A DNA stretch of 12,207 nt from Planctomycetota bacterium (lineage in GTDB: Bacteria > Planctomycetota > Phycisphaerae > WQYP01 > JAJZKY01), in assembly GCA_021803885.1 (NCBI GenBank), contig JAJZKY010000057.1, positions 1-12,207 of the forward strand, in the 5' to 3' direction. The notes under the pieces are model-generated. The model did not search any database, was not told the origin of the DNA, and saw only the letters and a list, made by a program, of their open reading frames with translations. Numbering within the stretch: the first letter of the stretch is position 1; each line of letters starts with the position of its first letter. Below, one piece after another: positions 1 to 8,562 of the stretch. The position numbers and the translations under genes were made by a program.

Positions 1-1
1 G

Positions 2-2125
2 GAGTCCGCGCAGCGTCGCGCCGAGATCGCGGCACTCCGGGAACTTGCCGAGCAGGCCCGGAGAGTCCGTGAGCTGGCGAACGATTCCAAGCTGTCGGCC
101 CTGAAGAAGTGTCTCGGTGAGGCCCAGTTCGTCGAGCTCAAGGATGGCCGGGGCAAGCTCCTTCTGTTCACGGAACACCGGGCCACACTGGGATATCTGC
201 GCGAACACCTCGAGCGCTGGGGTTACAGCACCTGCGAAATCCACGGCGGCATGAATCCGCACGAGCGCAAACGCGCCCAGGAGCAGTTCCGTACCTCGGC
301 ACAGATCTGTGTGGCGACGGAAGCGGCAGGCGAAGGGATCAACCTTCAGTTCTGCCATCTGATGATCAACTACGACATGCCGTGGAACCCCACGCGCCTG
401 GAGCAGCGCCTCGGACGCATTCATCGAATCGGTCAGGACAGGGATGTCTACGCCTTCAACTTCGTGGCGACAGATTCCGAGGACAGTCAGCCTATCGTCG
501 AGGGGCGCATCCTCCACCGCCTCCTGGAGAAGCTCGACACGATGAACGAGGCACTCGAAGGACGCGTGTTCGACGTCATCGGCGAGGTCCTCTCCCTGAA
601 TGACGTCAACTTGCCCGACATGCTGCGAGAGGCGGCCTACGATCCACGGCGGCTCGACGAGTACCTGGACCAAATCGACCGAATCGATCCGGCCAAGTTG
701 AAGGAGTATGAAGACGCCACGGGCATCGCGTTAGCGCGAAGCCATGTGGACTTCACCGGATTCCAGCGCCGCAACCTCGAGGTCGAGGAGAAGCGGCTGA
801 TGCCTCGCTACGTCGAGACCCAGTTCGTTACGGCCGCCAAGGAAGTCGGCCTTCGGGTCGAGCCAAGAGCCGACGGCCTCTGGCGCATCGAGCACGTCCT
901 GGCCGACCTGCGGTCCGACCGGCTACGCTCGGTCCATCGTCTCGGCAAGGCCGATCCGTCGTACCGGAAGGTCACGTTCCACAAGACTCACCTTGAACAG
1001 CCCGCCCATCTTGATGCCGTTCTCATAGGGCCCGGCCACCCGTTGTATGCCGCCGTCGACGAGAAGCTGAACGAGAAGCTGGCCGACCTACAGGGACGTG
1101 TCGGGTTCTACGTGGACCCGCTTGCGACCGAGCCGTATCGCCTGCACTTCTTCGAAATCACCATCCGAGGCAAGGACTCGCGGGGAAACGACGTCCCGCT
1201 CCACGGGGAGCTCGTTGCGGTTCGCGACCAGCGGGGGCAATTCGAGATCGTCCCGAGCGACATCCTGCTCAACTTGCCCCCTCATGCGAATCCCCCTTCG
1301 GAAGTCGATCCCGTCCACACGCAGGCGGCTTCCGACTTCCTGAAGAGTACCTATCAGCTGGAGTGCCGCACGCGCTGCCAGGAAGAGCGGCAGCACTTCG
1401 CGCGAATTTGCCGGGAGTACCTGGAACGCTCCTTCGATGCCCGTATCAAGCGGGCCCAGGAACGCGCCATGCTCCTCGCGGCGGAGGCGACGGTCAAGCC
1501 TGAGTACAAGCTCCCGGCGGATGAGGCACGGAAACAGGTTGATGAACTTCAACGCGCGCGGGAGGAACGTCTCGACGGCCTGAACCGGCTCGGGGTTGCC
1601 CGAACCGGCCCTGTGCGTCACGTCGCCACCGCCGTCGTGCTGGCGGCAGACACAGATACAAAGAGCCAGCTCGCGGACCTCGCCGACGATCTCGATCCGA
1701 ACATCCGAAGGAAGAGCGAGCTGGCGGCTGAGGATCTGGTGGTCGCCGCGCTCAAGGCGGAAGGGTTTCCCGAAGATCGCATCGAGCGCGTGGGCCACCT
1801 GAAGCTAGGCTTCGACGTGCGCGCCCACCGGATCGCAGACGAGGCCACGGGCGACGTGTTCGTGAAACGTGTCGAAGTGAAGGGACGGATGCGCGGGCAG
1901 CCCGTCCGCTTAACCACGAACGAGTGGTACAAGGCTCAGCAGCTCGCGGAGACCTACTGGCTCTACGTGGTGTGGGACCCGTTGGGTAAGAACCCCGAGC
2001 TGGTCCGCATTCAGAATCCCGCGGCGCGGCTGGACCACGCGAAGCGAGAGATCGTGGCGGCACGGTTCTTCGAGATCCCGGCAGAAACAATAGAAGCCGT
2101 AGCGCAAGACGATCGAGGAATGTAA
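2..2125 (+). CDS. SNF2-family helicase with C-terminal DUF3883 domain (5' truncated by window)
   Basis: This is the C-terminal 707 residues of a larger superfamily 2 helicase; the frame is open from base 2, so the ATG at 251 is internal and the true start and first RecA domain lie upstream. The second RecA domain is clear: KLLLFTEHRATL (about 155-190), motif V VATEAAGEGINLQ (about 311-350) and motif VI QRLGRIHRIGQ (about 403-436), the SNF2/RapA-type signature. A long helical middle region follows. The last ~130 residues (about 1717-2090) look like DUF3883, with GFD (Asp codon 1814) and VEVKG (Glu 1874, Lys 1880) spaced like a PD-(D/E)xK nuclease core. SNF2 helicases of this build occur in defence islands, for example DrmD of class 1 DISARM; here it probably translocates on DNA beside the downstream methylase. 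The family call is firm. The DrmD equivalence and any nuclease activity are inference. Confidence 0.9.
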   Translation, partial: ESAQRRAEIAALRELAEQARRVRELANDSKLSALKKCLGEAQFVELKDGRGKLLLFTEHRATLGYLREHLERWGYSTCEIHGGMNPHERKRAQEQFRTSAQICVATEAAGEGINLQFCHLMINYDMPWNPTRLEQRLGRIHRIGQDRDVYAFNFVATDSEDSQPIVEGRILHRLLEKLDTMNEALEGRVFDVIGEVLSLNDVNLPDMLREAAYDPRRLDEYLDQIDRIDPAKLKEYEDATGIALARSHVDFTGFQRRNLEVEEKRLMPRYVETQFVTAAKEVGLRVEPRADGLWRIEHVLADLRSDRLRSVHRLGKADPSYRKVTFHKTHLEQPAHLDAVLIGPGHPLYAAVDEKLNEKLADLQGRVGFYVDPLATEPYRLHFFEITIRGKDSRGNDVPLHGELVAVRDQRGQFEIVPSDILLNLPPHANPPSEVDPVHTQAASDFLKSTYQLECRTRCQEERQHFARICREYLERSFDARIKRAQERAMLLAAEATVKPEYKLPADEARKQVDELQRAREERLDGLNRLGVARTGPVRHVATAVVLAADTDTKSQLADLADDLDPNIRRKSELAAEDLVVAALKAEGFPEDRIERVGHLKLGFDVRAHRIADEATGDVFVKRVEVKGRMRGQPVRLTTNEWYKAQQLAETYWLYVVWDPLGKNPELVRIQNPAARLDHAKREIVAARFFEIPAETIEAVAQDDRGM

Positions 2126-2127
2126 CC

Positions 2128-3150
2128 ATGGACGAAGCCAGCAAAACCCAGATTTCAGCAACCCATGGCCGACCAGGTTTTGCGATCAAGATCGCGGGCC
2201 CACGGGTCGGTCAAGCACGTCTTTCAGCAAACGATTTGGCAACGATCATCCTCCGCAGCCAACAGGTGCTGAAACGAATCGGCCAGGTGCTCTATGGCGA
2301 ATCTTCGATCGGAAAGGGAAGAAAAAAGAAGGAGATCGAAGAACTGTGCGAGTTGTTTATTGTGGGTTGGAAACCTGGCAGTGCCGTAGCAGAAGTGGAG
2401 CTTGCCGAACCACCGCCCCAGATGAATTTTTTCGGCTACGTCGGAGAAGAAAGCCTCAAGGCGTTCCTCAACGGCATGGAACGTATCTACGTGCACTCGC
2501 CCGATACTGCGGAGCCAATGCCCACTGGCTTTGATCTCGGTGTGCTTCAGACATGTGACTTTCTCGGGAGAGTTCTGGAACGGGGGATTGATACCGTGCG
2601 ATTCGAGCCGATCCGCGTGCAAGGGGTTTCAGCTGTCACGTTCAATCGACCGCTTCGGGAAAAAATACGGACTTTGCTGGACAAGCCTCTTGACCAGCGG
2701 CAGGTGGGTAAGGTAGGACGCCTCGAGATGCTCGACGGTCACCGTGGTTTAGAGGGGCGTCTCTGGGAGCCCGACGGTACGAGGTGGCTTTGCATCTTCA
2801 AGCCCGAACACGAGGAGGTCCTTCGCAATGTGTGGATGCGCACGGTAAAGGTGGTTGGCGAAGCACTTGTTAAGCCAAACGGGCAACGCACCCTCGATGT
2901 CGCATCTCTTGTCATTGTCGAGGAGGGAATCGAAGAGAGTGGTCTAGGTGAGAAGGTAGAATACCTGCCTTTTTGGGCCTCCCTCTCGTTGGACGAGCTG
3001 GCCGATCTTCAAGGCGTTCAGCCCGCCACCGATCTCGACAGCATCGGTGCGCTGTGGCCGTCCGATGACGATCCCGATCGAATGCTCGCATACCTCCTTG
3101 AGGAACGTTCGTCGCGCCGTCGAATCGCACGAGAGGATGACGCTCAATGA
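2128..3150 (+). CDS. Large antitoxin-like protein paired with the downstream PIN protein
   Basis: A 340-aa cytosolic protein with no signal peptide or membrane segment. It starts 2 nt after the helicase stop, with GAGGAA at 2115-2120 as ribosome binding site, and its stop overlaps the PIN gene start (ATGA, 3147-3150). I do not recognise a named domain in the N-terminal ~190 residues. Residues ~195-235 (VGRLEMLDGHRG... then IFKPEHEEVLR) look like a small beta-barrel. Residues ~286-335 (LSLDELADLQGVQPATDLD, ALWPSDDDP, then LLEERSSRRR) resemble the short acidic-then-basic tails of antitoxin-like proteins encoded beside PIN toxins. The likely role is to bind and neutralise the PIN protein, with the large N-terminal part as a sensor or scaffold; this rests on the tail and gene order only. 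AT-rich patches (for example 2425-2432) differ from the GC-rich helicase and suggest a separate origin. Confidence 0.75.
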   Translation: MDEASKTQISATHGRPGFAIKIAGPRVGQARLSANDLATIILRSQQVLKRIGQVLYGESSIGKGRKKKEIEELCELFIVGWKPGSAVAEVELAEPPPQMNFFGYVGEESLKAFLNGMERIYVHSPDTAEPMPTGFDLGVLQTCDFLGRVLERGIDTVRFEPIRVQGVSAVTFNRPLREKIRTLLDKPLDQRQVGKVGRLEMLDGHRGLEGRLWEPDGTRWLCIFKPEHEEVLRNVWMRTVKVVGEALVKPNGQRTLDVASLVIVEEGIEESGLGEKVEYLPFWASLSLDELADLQGVQPATDLDSIGALWPSDDDPDRMLAYLLEERSSRRRIAREDDAQ

Positions 3151-3569
3151 GCGTCGTGCTTCTTGATACAAACGTGGTCAGCATGCTCCATCCCAGGAAG
3201 AGGGAAACAGAGAAACTTGAGAGGTACAAGACGCACATGAAGGACCAGACACTTGCACTCAGTTTTCAGAGTGTTGCCGAGCTTTGGGGGTGGGCGGAAG
3301 CCAACGAATGGAGGGAAGAGGACATGCAAAGACTCGACGCTTTTGTGAAACGGTTTCTGGTGATTCCGTACGACTACGAACTTGCGCGGGTGTGGGCACG
3401 CGTGATGGAGCAGAGCAAAAGGGAGGGACGACGCTTTGAAGACGGTGACTGCTGGATTGCAGCAACTGCCGTTCATCGCAACATTCCGTTACTCACGCAT
3501 GACAAAGATTTCCTGCATCGTTCCATCAGTGGCCTCAAAGTAATCACGTATGTCGAGGAAGTAGCATGA
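3147..3569 (+). CDS. PIN-domain ribonuclease, VapC-like toxin
   Basis: A 140-aa single-domain PIN protein of usual VapC length. The acidic metal-binding residues are all in place: Asp7 in LLDTNVVS, Glu45 in QSVAELW, Asp99 and Asp101 in FEDGDCWIAATA, and Asp119 (with Asp121) in LLTHDKDF. The family cleaves RNA (often tRNA or rRNA) using Mg2+ or Mn2+ and is normally held inactive by a partner encoded just upstream. Its start overlaps the upstream gene's stop (ATGA), with GAGAGGA at 3131-3137 as ribosome binding site. Its own stop overlaps the methylase start by ATGA, so the pair is locked into translational coupling on both sides. The active site looks intact. The RNA target is unknown, and a role in abortive infection is inferred from the defence setting. 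Confidence 0.9.
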   Translation: MSVVLLDTNVVSMLHPRKRETEKLERYKTHMKDQTLALSFQSVAELWGWAEANEWREEDMQRLDAFVKRFLVIPYDYELARVWARVMEQSKREGRRFEDGDCWIAATAVHRNIPLLTHDKDFLHRSISGLKVITYVEEVA

Positions 3570-6535
3570 ACGACGACCGCCGGCTCATCGAGGACTTCCT
3601 CCCCATCGAGGCGATCAGCAAGGAAGCGTCGCGGGAGAAGTCCGTTCGCAAGGGGCACATCTCAACCCTGCACCTCTGGTGGGCGCGGCGACCGCTCGTG
3701 GCCTCTCGGGCGGCGGTCTACGGGGCGCTAGTGCCGGCGAGTCGGTTCCGTCCCGCGAACGGGCCGGAGGGAAAGCGGGACAGTCTGACTCGGGCCAACG
3801 CGGCGAAGTTCGTCCAGTGGCTCTGCCAGTATCCTGGTTCACTGCAGGCCATTGCGGAAGCGCAGAAGCACATCCTCCAGGCCCACGCGGAGCGCCTGAC
3901 GAAGGAGGCGGGGAAACGCGTCACCGTAGAAGACATCGTCGAGGGCCGTGCGCCGAGGCCAAAGGTGCTGGACATGTTCGCCGGCGGTGGGGCGATACCT
4001 CTTGAGGCCCTGAGGCTCGGCTGTGAGGCCTATGCGCTGGATCTCAATCCCGTTGCTCACATCATCGAGCTCTGCACTCTCCTCTATCCGCAGGTGTACG
4101 GCAAGCCCGACCCTAACGCACGGGGCATGACAGGATCGAAGAATGTGAGGGGCGACACGACCTGGGGCGGATTGGCGGAGGAGGTGCGCTACTGGGGCAA
4201 CTGGGTGCTGAAGAAGGTCGAGGCGGATATCGGGGATTTGTATCCGCTGATTCCCGATCCAAAGTCAAAGGACACGAAGGGACTACGGCAAACAGACCTG
4301 TGGCAATCGAAGGAAGCTGTCTCGCTCAGCCATCTCGTACCCGTCGCCTACCTTTGGACACAGACAATACGTTGCAAGAACCCCACCTGCGGAGCGACGG
4401 TGCCGCTCGTACGGCAAACTTGGCTCTGCAAGAAGAAGGATCGTTACGTTGCGCTGCGTATGGTGGTGTCCAGGAAGGAGAAGCGCGTGCACTTCGAAGT
4501 GGTCGAGAGCCGCAAGGAAAAGGACCTCGGCTTCGACCCTGCCGGCTTCTCGAAGGGGGGTAATGCGACTTGCCCTGTCTGCGGGACGGTGGCGGACCTT
4601 GACTACGTGAAGGGGGAAGGCTGGCAAGGGCGAATGGGCAAGCAGATGATGGCCATCGTCTGTCTTCGCCCTGAGCAGCCTGGCAAGATTTACCTTTCGG
4701 CCGATGACTGTGCCGAGTTTTGGCCGGATGACACAGCGATCCGCCAACGCATCGAGACACTTTGCCGACGAACCAAGCTAACTGTACCATGTGAGCCCAT
4801 TGCGAGCCTTCCGCCAGATTGCCGTGACAACTCGCTTGGAATCACAGTGCGACCCTACGGTCTACGGACCTGGAAAGATCTCTTCACACCCCGTCAGATG
4901 CTCTGCCTGCTCACCTTCGCCGCGACGGTGCGAGAGGCGCAGGAGGCAATGCGGAACGCTGGCCTCGACGTCGAGCGCGCGAAAGCGGTGGGGACATATC
5001 TAGGCATATTCGTCGATAGGCTGGCGGACTACAACTCTGCACTTTGTCACTGGCATAATACAGGGCAAAAACTCGGAAACACTTTCGGCAGACAGGCTCT
5101 GCCCATGGTGTGGGACTTTGTAGAACTCGCACCTTTTGCAGATTCATCTGGATCACCCAAAGGTGCACTTGACTGGATTGTCGGTGTAGCGGAAGCACTG
5201 ACGGGTTCCGGTCTCCCTTCCACTGTCATCCGGGGGTCGGCTACGGTGCTGCCATGGTCCGAGGGCTCTTTCGACGCTATCATCACGGACCCGCCTTACT
5301 ATGACAATATCCCCTACGCAGACATCTCGGATTTCTTCTACGTCTGGCTCAAACGTACCGTCGGTCATCTCTACCCGGAGCACTTTGCCACAGAAGTTAC
5401 GCCCAAAAAGCAGGAAGCGATCGCGGATGCTGTCCGCCACGGCGGCAGCAAAGAAAAAGCTCGTGCCGCCTACGAGCAAATGATGGCACGGTCCTTTGCC
5501 GAAGCCAACCGCGTGCTTAAGCCAGGCGGGCAGATGGTCGTGGTCTATGCGCACAAGACCACGCTCGGATGGTCCACGCTCGTGGATGCGCTCCGGCAGG
5601 CCGGATTCACCGTGACGGAGGCGTGGCCTTTGGACACCGAGATGGGATCGCGGCTTCGCGGGATGGACTCGGCCGCCCTCGCCTCAAGCATCTTCCTCGT
5701 TGCGCGCAAGCGGGAGGGAACCAAGACTGGCTCCTACGAAGAGGAAGTTCGACCCGAGTTAGCAACAATCGTTCGCGAGCGCGTTGACTCGCTCTGGAAG
5801 ATGGGGATCACAGGCGCGGACCTCGTAATCGCGGCCGTGGGTGCGGGACTTCGCGCCTACACCCGCTTCGCCCACGTCGAGTACGCGAACGGCGAGGAGG
5901 TCCTGTCCGAGAAGTTCCTCGCCGAAGTAGAAAGCGTGGTTCTCGAGACGCTCCTCGAGAAAATCTTCGGTATCGCGGACAGCGGCGTGGCCGCCGTGGA
6001 CGGCCCGAGCCGGTTCTACGTGCTCTGGCGGTATGCCTACAAGGCGGCAGAGATTGAGGCCGGCGAGGCCATCGTCTTCACTTACGGGCAGAACGTCGAG
6101 CTTGACGGTCAGAAGGGTCTCTCGACCGGGCGCCACGCCCTGATCGAGAAGAAGAAGGGAAAGTACCGGTTGCGGGACTTCACGGAGCGGGGCGAAGACG
6201 AGAAGCTGGGGCTCCCGGAGGACGGCGGCGCACCCCCACCCCTCATCGACGCGCTTCACCGTATCCTGTGGCTCGTGGAGAACCAGCCGCGTGCGCTCAA
6301 CAAGTTCCTCGACGATGCCCGACCCGACCGCGAGCGCCTGCGCTTGGTGGCCCAGGCCTTGGCCGGCACCGCCCTTTCTGGTAAGAAGGACAACGGGCTG
6401 GAACACACCGTGGTCACGACGGCTGCTGAACAGGCGGCCCTGAAAAAGCTAGTTGCCAACTGGCGCGCGATCATTGACCATCGGCTCGCAGCGGACGAAG
6501 GTACGCTCTTCGAAATGGGGGGAGCCCACAAGTGA
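3566..6535 (+). CDS. DUF1156 DNA methyltransferase (predicted N6-adenine or N4-cytosine)
   Basis: A 989-aa protein opening with the DUF1156 signature: LIEDFLPIEAISKEASREK, then HISTLHLWWARRPL (residues ~8-50). The SAM-binding motif I is LDMFAGGGAIPLEAL (Asp136 to Gly142), followed by an acidic strand end, ALDLNP. A probable zinc ribbon comes next, with Cys270 and Cys275 and a second pair Cys336 and Cys339 (CPVCG). The catalytic motif IV is TDPPYYDN (Asp575-Tyr578), typical of amino-methyltransferases acting on adenine N6 or cytosine N4. The ~430 residues between motifs I and IV probably hold the target recognition part. It should methylate host DNA so that the system spares self. The ATG at 3566 overlaps the PIN stop and has GAGGAAG at 3555-3561. 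The gene ends in a GTGA overlap with the nuclease gene. DUF1156 methylases are known from defence islands, often with DUF499 ATPases as here. The target base and motif cannot be read from sequence. Confidence 0.93.
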   Translation: MNDDRRLIEDFLPIEAISKEASREKSVRKGHISTLHLWWARRPLVASRAAVYGALVPASRFRPANGPEGKRDSLTRANAAKFVQWLCQYPGSLQAIAEAQKHILQAHAERLTKEAGKRVTVEDIVEGRAPRPKVLDMFAGGGAIPLEALRLGCEAYALDLNPVAHIIELCTLLYPQVYGKPDPNARGMTGSKNVRGDTTWGGLAEEVRYWGNWVLKKVEADIGDLYPLIPDPKSKDTKGLRQTDLWQSKEAVSLSHLVPVAYLWTQTIRCKNPTCGATVPLVRQTWLCKKKDRYVALRMVVSRKEKRVHFEVVESRKEKDLGFDPAGFSKGGNATCPVCGTVADLDYVKGEGWQGRMGKQMMAIVCLRPEQPGKIYLSADDCAEFWPDDTAIRQRIETLCRRTKLTVPCEPIASLPPDCRDNSLGITVRPYGLRTWKDLFTPRQMLCLLTFAATVREAQEAMRNAGLDVERAKAVGTYLGIFVDRLADYNSALCHWHNTGQKLGNTFGRQALPMVWDFVELAPFADSSGSPKGALDWIVGVAEALTGSGLPSTVIRGSATVLPWSEGSFDAIITDPPYYDNIPYADISDFFYVWLKRTVGHLYPEHFATEVTPKKQEAIADAVRHGGSKEKARAAYEQMMARSFAEANRVLKPGGQMVVVYAHKTTLGWSTLVDALRQAGFTVTEAWPLDTEMGSRLRGMDSAALASSIFLVARKREGTKTGSYEEEVRPELATIVRERVDSLWKMGITGADLVIAAVGAGLRAYTRFAHVEYANGEEVLSEKFLAEVESVVLETLLEKIFGIADSGVAAVDGPSRFYVLWRYAYKAAEIEAGEAIVFTYGQNVELDGQKGLSTGRHALIEKKKGKYRLRDFTERGEDEKLGLPEDGGAPPPLIDALHRILWLVENQPRALNKFLDDARPDRERLRLVAQALAGTALSGKKDNGLEHTVVTTAAEQAALKKLVANWRAIIDHRLAADEGTLFEMGGAHK

Positions 6536-8562
6536 AACTCACGGCATTTCGGGTTCAGATGTACCGCTGCATCCTCGATTCAGGCTGGGTCGAGGTTGCG
6601 CCCCTGACCGTTGTGGTCGGCAAAAACGAAGCTGGCAAAACGACCCTGCTGCGTGCGCTTCACAAGTTCAATCCGTTCCGACCTGATCCATACAACATGG
6701 ACAGCGAATGGCCCAGGGGTCATCGCACAGAACGGAATGATGCTCGGGTTGTGTGTTCGGCGAAATTTGAATTGTCTCCAGAAGAAAAGACCGAGCTCGG
6801 GAGAATCACAGACCAAGCCATTGACTCGGTTGCTGAACTCGAGATTACCAAGGATTACGCGGGCCGCTTCGAGGTCCTCTTCCCTTCGTCGCTGTTCCCC
6901 GACAAGCTCCACCCGAATGACGTGGATCAGGTGTTGTCTGCGCTGCCAGCCCTTAAGGAGCCCATTGGTGACGGCTTCAAGGAAAAGGCGCGAGCGCTTG
7001 GTGACGAGGCTCGCCGTCTGGCTCACGAAGGGAGGTTCACCGAACTACAGCAGATTAGCTCGACGCAAGTCCCACTGCTGCAGCAGGCGATGAGTCCTGC
7101 GGGACAGAACCTCCAGCGTCAACACGAGCAAGAGTACCTTGGCCAGTACCAGGCGAAGCTCCAAGAGATTGCCAGGACGCTGTTGGCGACCCCCTCAATC
7201 CAAAAAAAGGCGCACGAGTATGTCATCAGCCGCCTGCCAACCTTCATCTACATGTCGGACTACCGATCCTTCCGCGGAAGCGCACAGCTCGATCATGTAA
7301 AGCAGCGCAAGGACCGCCATCAGCTAACCGAGGAAGATAAGACCCTCCTCACCATCATGGAGCTCTCGGGCTTGGACCTTGAATCCGAAGTCACGAAAGG
7401 GCAGCAGCCTGATCGTGAGCAGCGGCAACATGACCTCAACGATGCTTCCGTAACGCTAACGAGCGAAATCGCAGACCGCTGGAAGCAGCGCCGTTACGAA
7501 GTCCAGTTTCGCGCCGATGGCCAGCTGTTTTACACCTTCGTCAAGGACGAGCAGGACCCGTCACTCATTCGCCTCGAGGAACGATCCAAAGGGTTCCAGT
7601 GGTTCTTCTCCTTCGACCTTATGTTCATGTACGAAAGCAAGGGAACCTTCAAGGGTTGTGTCATTCTGCTTGACGAGCCCGGCCTGCACCTCCATCCAGA
7701 TGCCCAAAAGGATCTTTTGAGCCGCCTTGAGGAATACGCGAAGGAGAACACGCTGATCTACACGACCCATCTCCCCTTCATGATCGACCTGCGAAAACCT
7801 GAACGCATTCGCGTAATGAGCGAGATGCCGGGTGGAGGTGTTACCGTAACCGACGACCTCACGCAAAGTCAGCCAGAAGGGAAATTTGTGCTTCAGGCAG
7901 CTTTAGGCATGAGCGGGAGCACGAGCTACCTCGTGGCAGAACGAAATCTAGTCGTCGAGGGTGTAGATGATTTCTGGGTCCTATCTGAGCTGTCCGGCCT
8001 TCTGAAACGATCCGGAGAGGCGTGTCTTCCTGACGACATTCTCATCACTCCGGCCGGAGGGGCTGCCGAGGCGGGATATATCGCAACGTTCATGATTGGC
8101 CAGAAGCTGAAGGTCGCTGTCCTTCTGGACTCGGACAAGGCCGGTGATGACGCGAAGGACAAGCTCGTGAGGAGGTGGCTGACCCGATACCACTCAAACC
8201 CCGCGCATGTTCTCAGTCTGGGCGAGTGCCTTGGCAAAACGGGACAGGAATTCGCAATCGAAGACCTGTTCCCGGAGGACTGGTACGTCGAAAGAGTGAA
8301 GCAGGCATATGCAAAGCAACTAAGCGCTGCAGGCGTACAGAACCTGCATCTAACCGGCAACGATCAGCTTGGTAAGCGTGTGGAGCGCGCACTGAAGAGC
8401 AGTGGGATCACGTTCAACAAGGGCTCGGTTGCCAAGGTAATTCGGTCAGACTTGTCCCGCATGCCCAACGCGTCAGAGTTACCACAAAGCACGCGAGGTA
8501 TGGCGAAGGCGCTCTTCAGCAAGATTCTTGAGATTATGCCTGCAGAGGAGCCGAACCCATGA
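6532..8562 (+). CDS. OLD-family ATP-dependent nuclease (ABC-type ATPase plus TOPRIM)
   Basis: A 676-aa protein with a GTG start at 6532-6534 that overlaps the methylase stop (GTGA) and is preceded by a G-rich Shine-Dalgarno stretch ending at 6524. The ATPase domain has Walker A GKNEAGKT (30-37), an ABC-like signature SKGFQW (352-357), Walker B VILLDEPGLHLHP (Asp381, Glu382) and an H-loop TTHLPF. A coiled insert lies at about residues 140-220. The C-terminal TOPRIM domain has LVVEGVDD (Glu476) and LLDSDKAGD (Asp533, Asp535), the metal-binding set for DNA cleavage. This is the layout of OLD and GajA proteins, which cut DNA in antiphage defence, but there is no Gabija UvrD-type partner beside it. 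Its fusion into a methylase operon suggests it is the DNA-cutting effector of this system. All key residues are present. The stop overlaps the next start codon (ATGA). Confidence 0.92.
   Translation: MKLTAFRVQMYRCILDSGWVEVAPLTVVVGKNEAGKTTLLRALHKFNPFRPDPYNMDSEWPRGHRTERNDARVVCSAKFELSPEEKTELGRITDQAIDSVAELEITKDYAGRFEVLFPSSLFPDKLHPNDVDQVLSALPALKEPIGDGFKEKARALGDEARRLAHEGRFTELQQISSTQVPLLQQAMSPAGQNLQRQHEQEYLGQYQAKLQEIARTLLATPSIQKKAHEYVISRLPTFIYMSDYRSFRGSAQLDHVKQRKDRHQLTEEDKTLLTIMELSGLDLESEVTKGQQPDREQRQHDLNDASVTLTSEIADRWKQRRYEVQFRADGQLFYTFVKDEQDPSLIRLEERSKGFQWFFSFDLMFMYESKGTFKGCVILLDEPGLHLHPDAQKDLLSRLEEYAKENTLIYTTHLPFMIDLRKPERIRVMSEMPGGGVTVTDDLTQSQPEGKFVLQAALGMSGSTSYLVAERNLVVEGVDDFWVLSELSGLLKRSGEACLPDDILITPAGGAAEAGYIATFMIGQKLKVAVLLDSDKAGDDAKDKLVRRWLTRYHSNPAHVLSLGECLGKTGQEFAIEDLFPEDWYVERVKQAYAKQLSAAGVQNLHLTGNDQLGKRVERALKSSGITFNKGSVAKVIRSDLSRMPNASELPQSTRGMAKALFSKILEIMPAEEPNP

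Noticed and set aside
251..253. ATG as the start of the helicase gene
   Set aside because: It lies inside the second RecA domain, after motif IV; the frame is open to base 2 and the helicase would be non-functional without the upstream part.
1088..1798. Antisense open frame (236 codons) inside the helicase gene
   Set aside because: Shadow frame; the plus-strand helicase reading is continuous here and carries recognisable domains on both sides.
5759..6406. Antisense open frame (215 codons) inside the DUF1156 gene
   Set aside because: Shadow of the GC-rich 3' part of the methylase gene; no domain, ribosome binding site or spacing that supports a gene.
6532..8562. Calling the OLD protein GajA of Gabija
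   Set aside because: No UvrD/PcrA-like GajB gene follows; the next genes are the DUF499 relic and the AlbA_2 protein.
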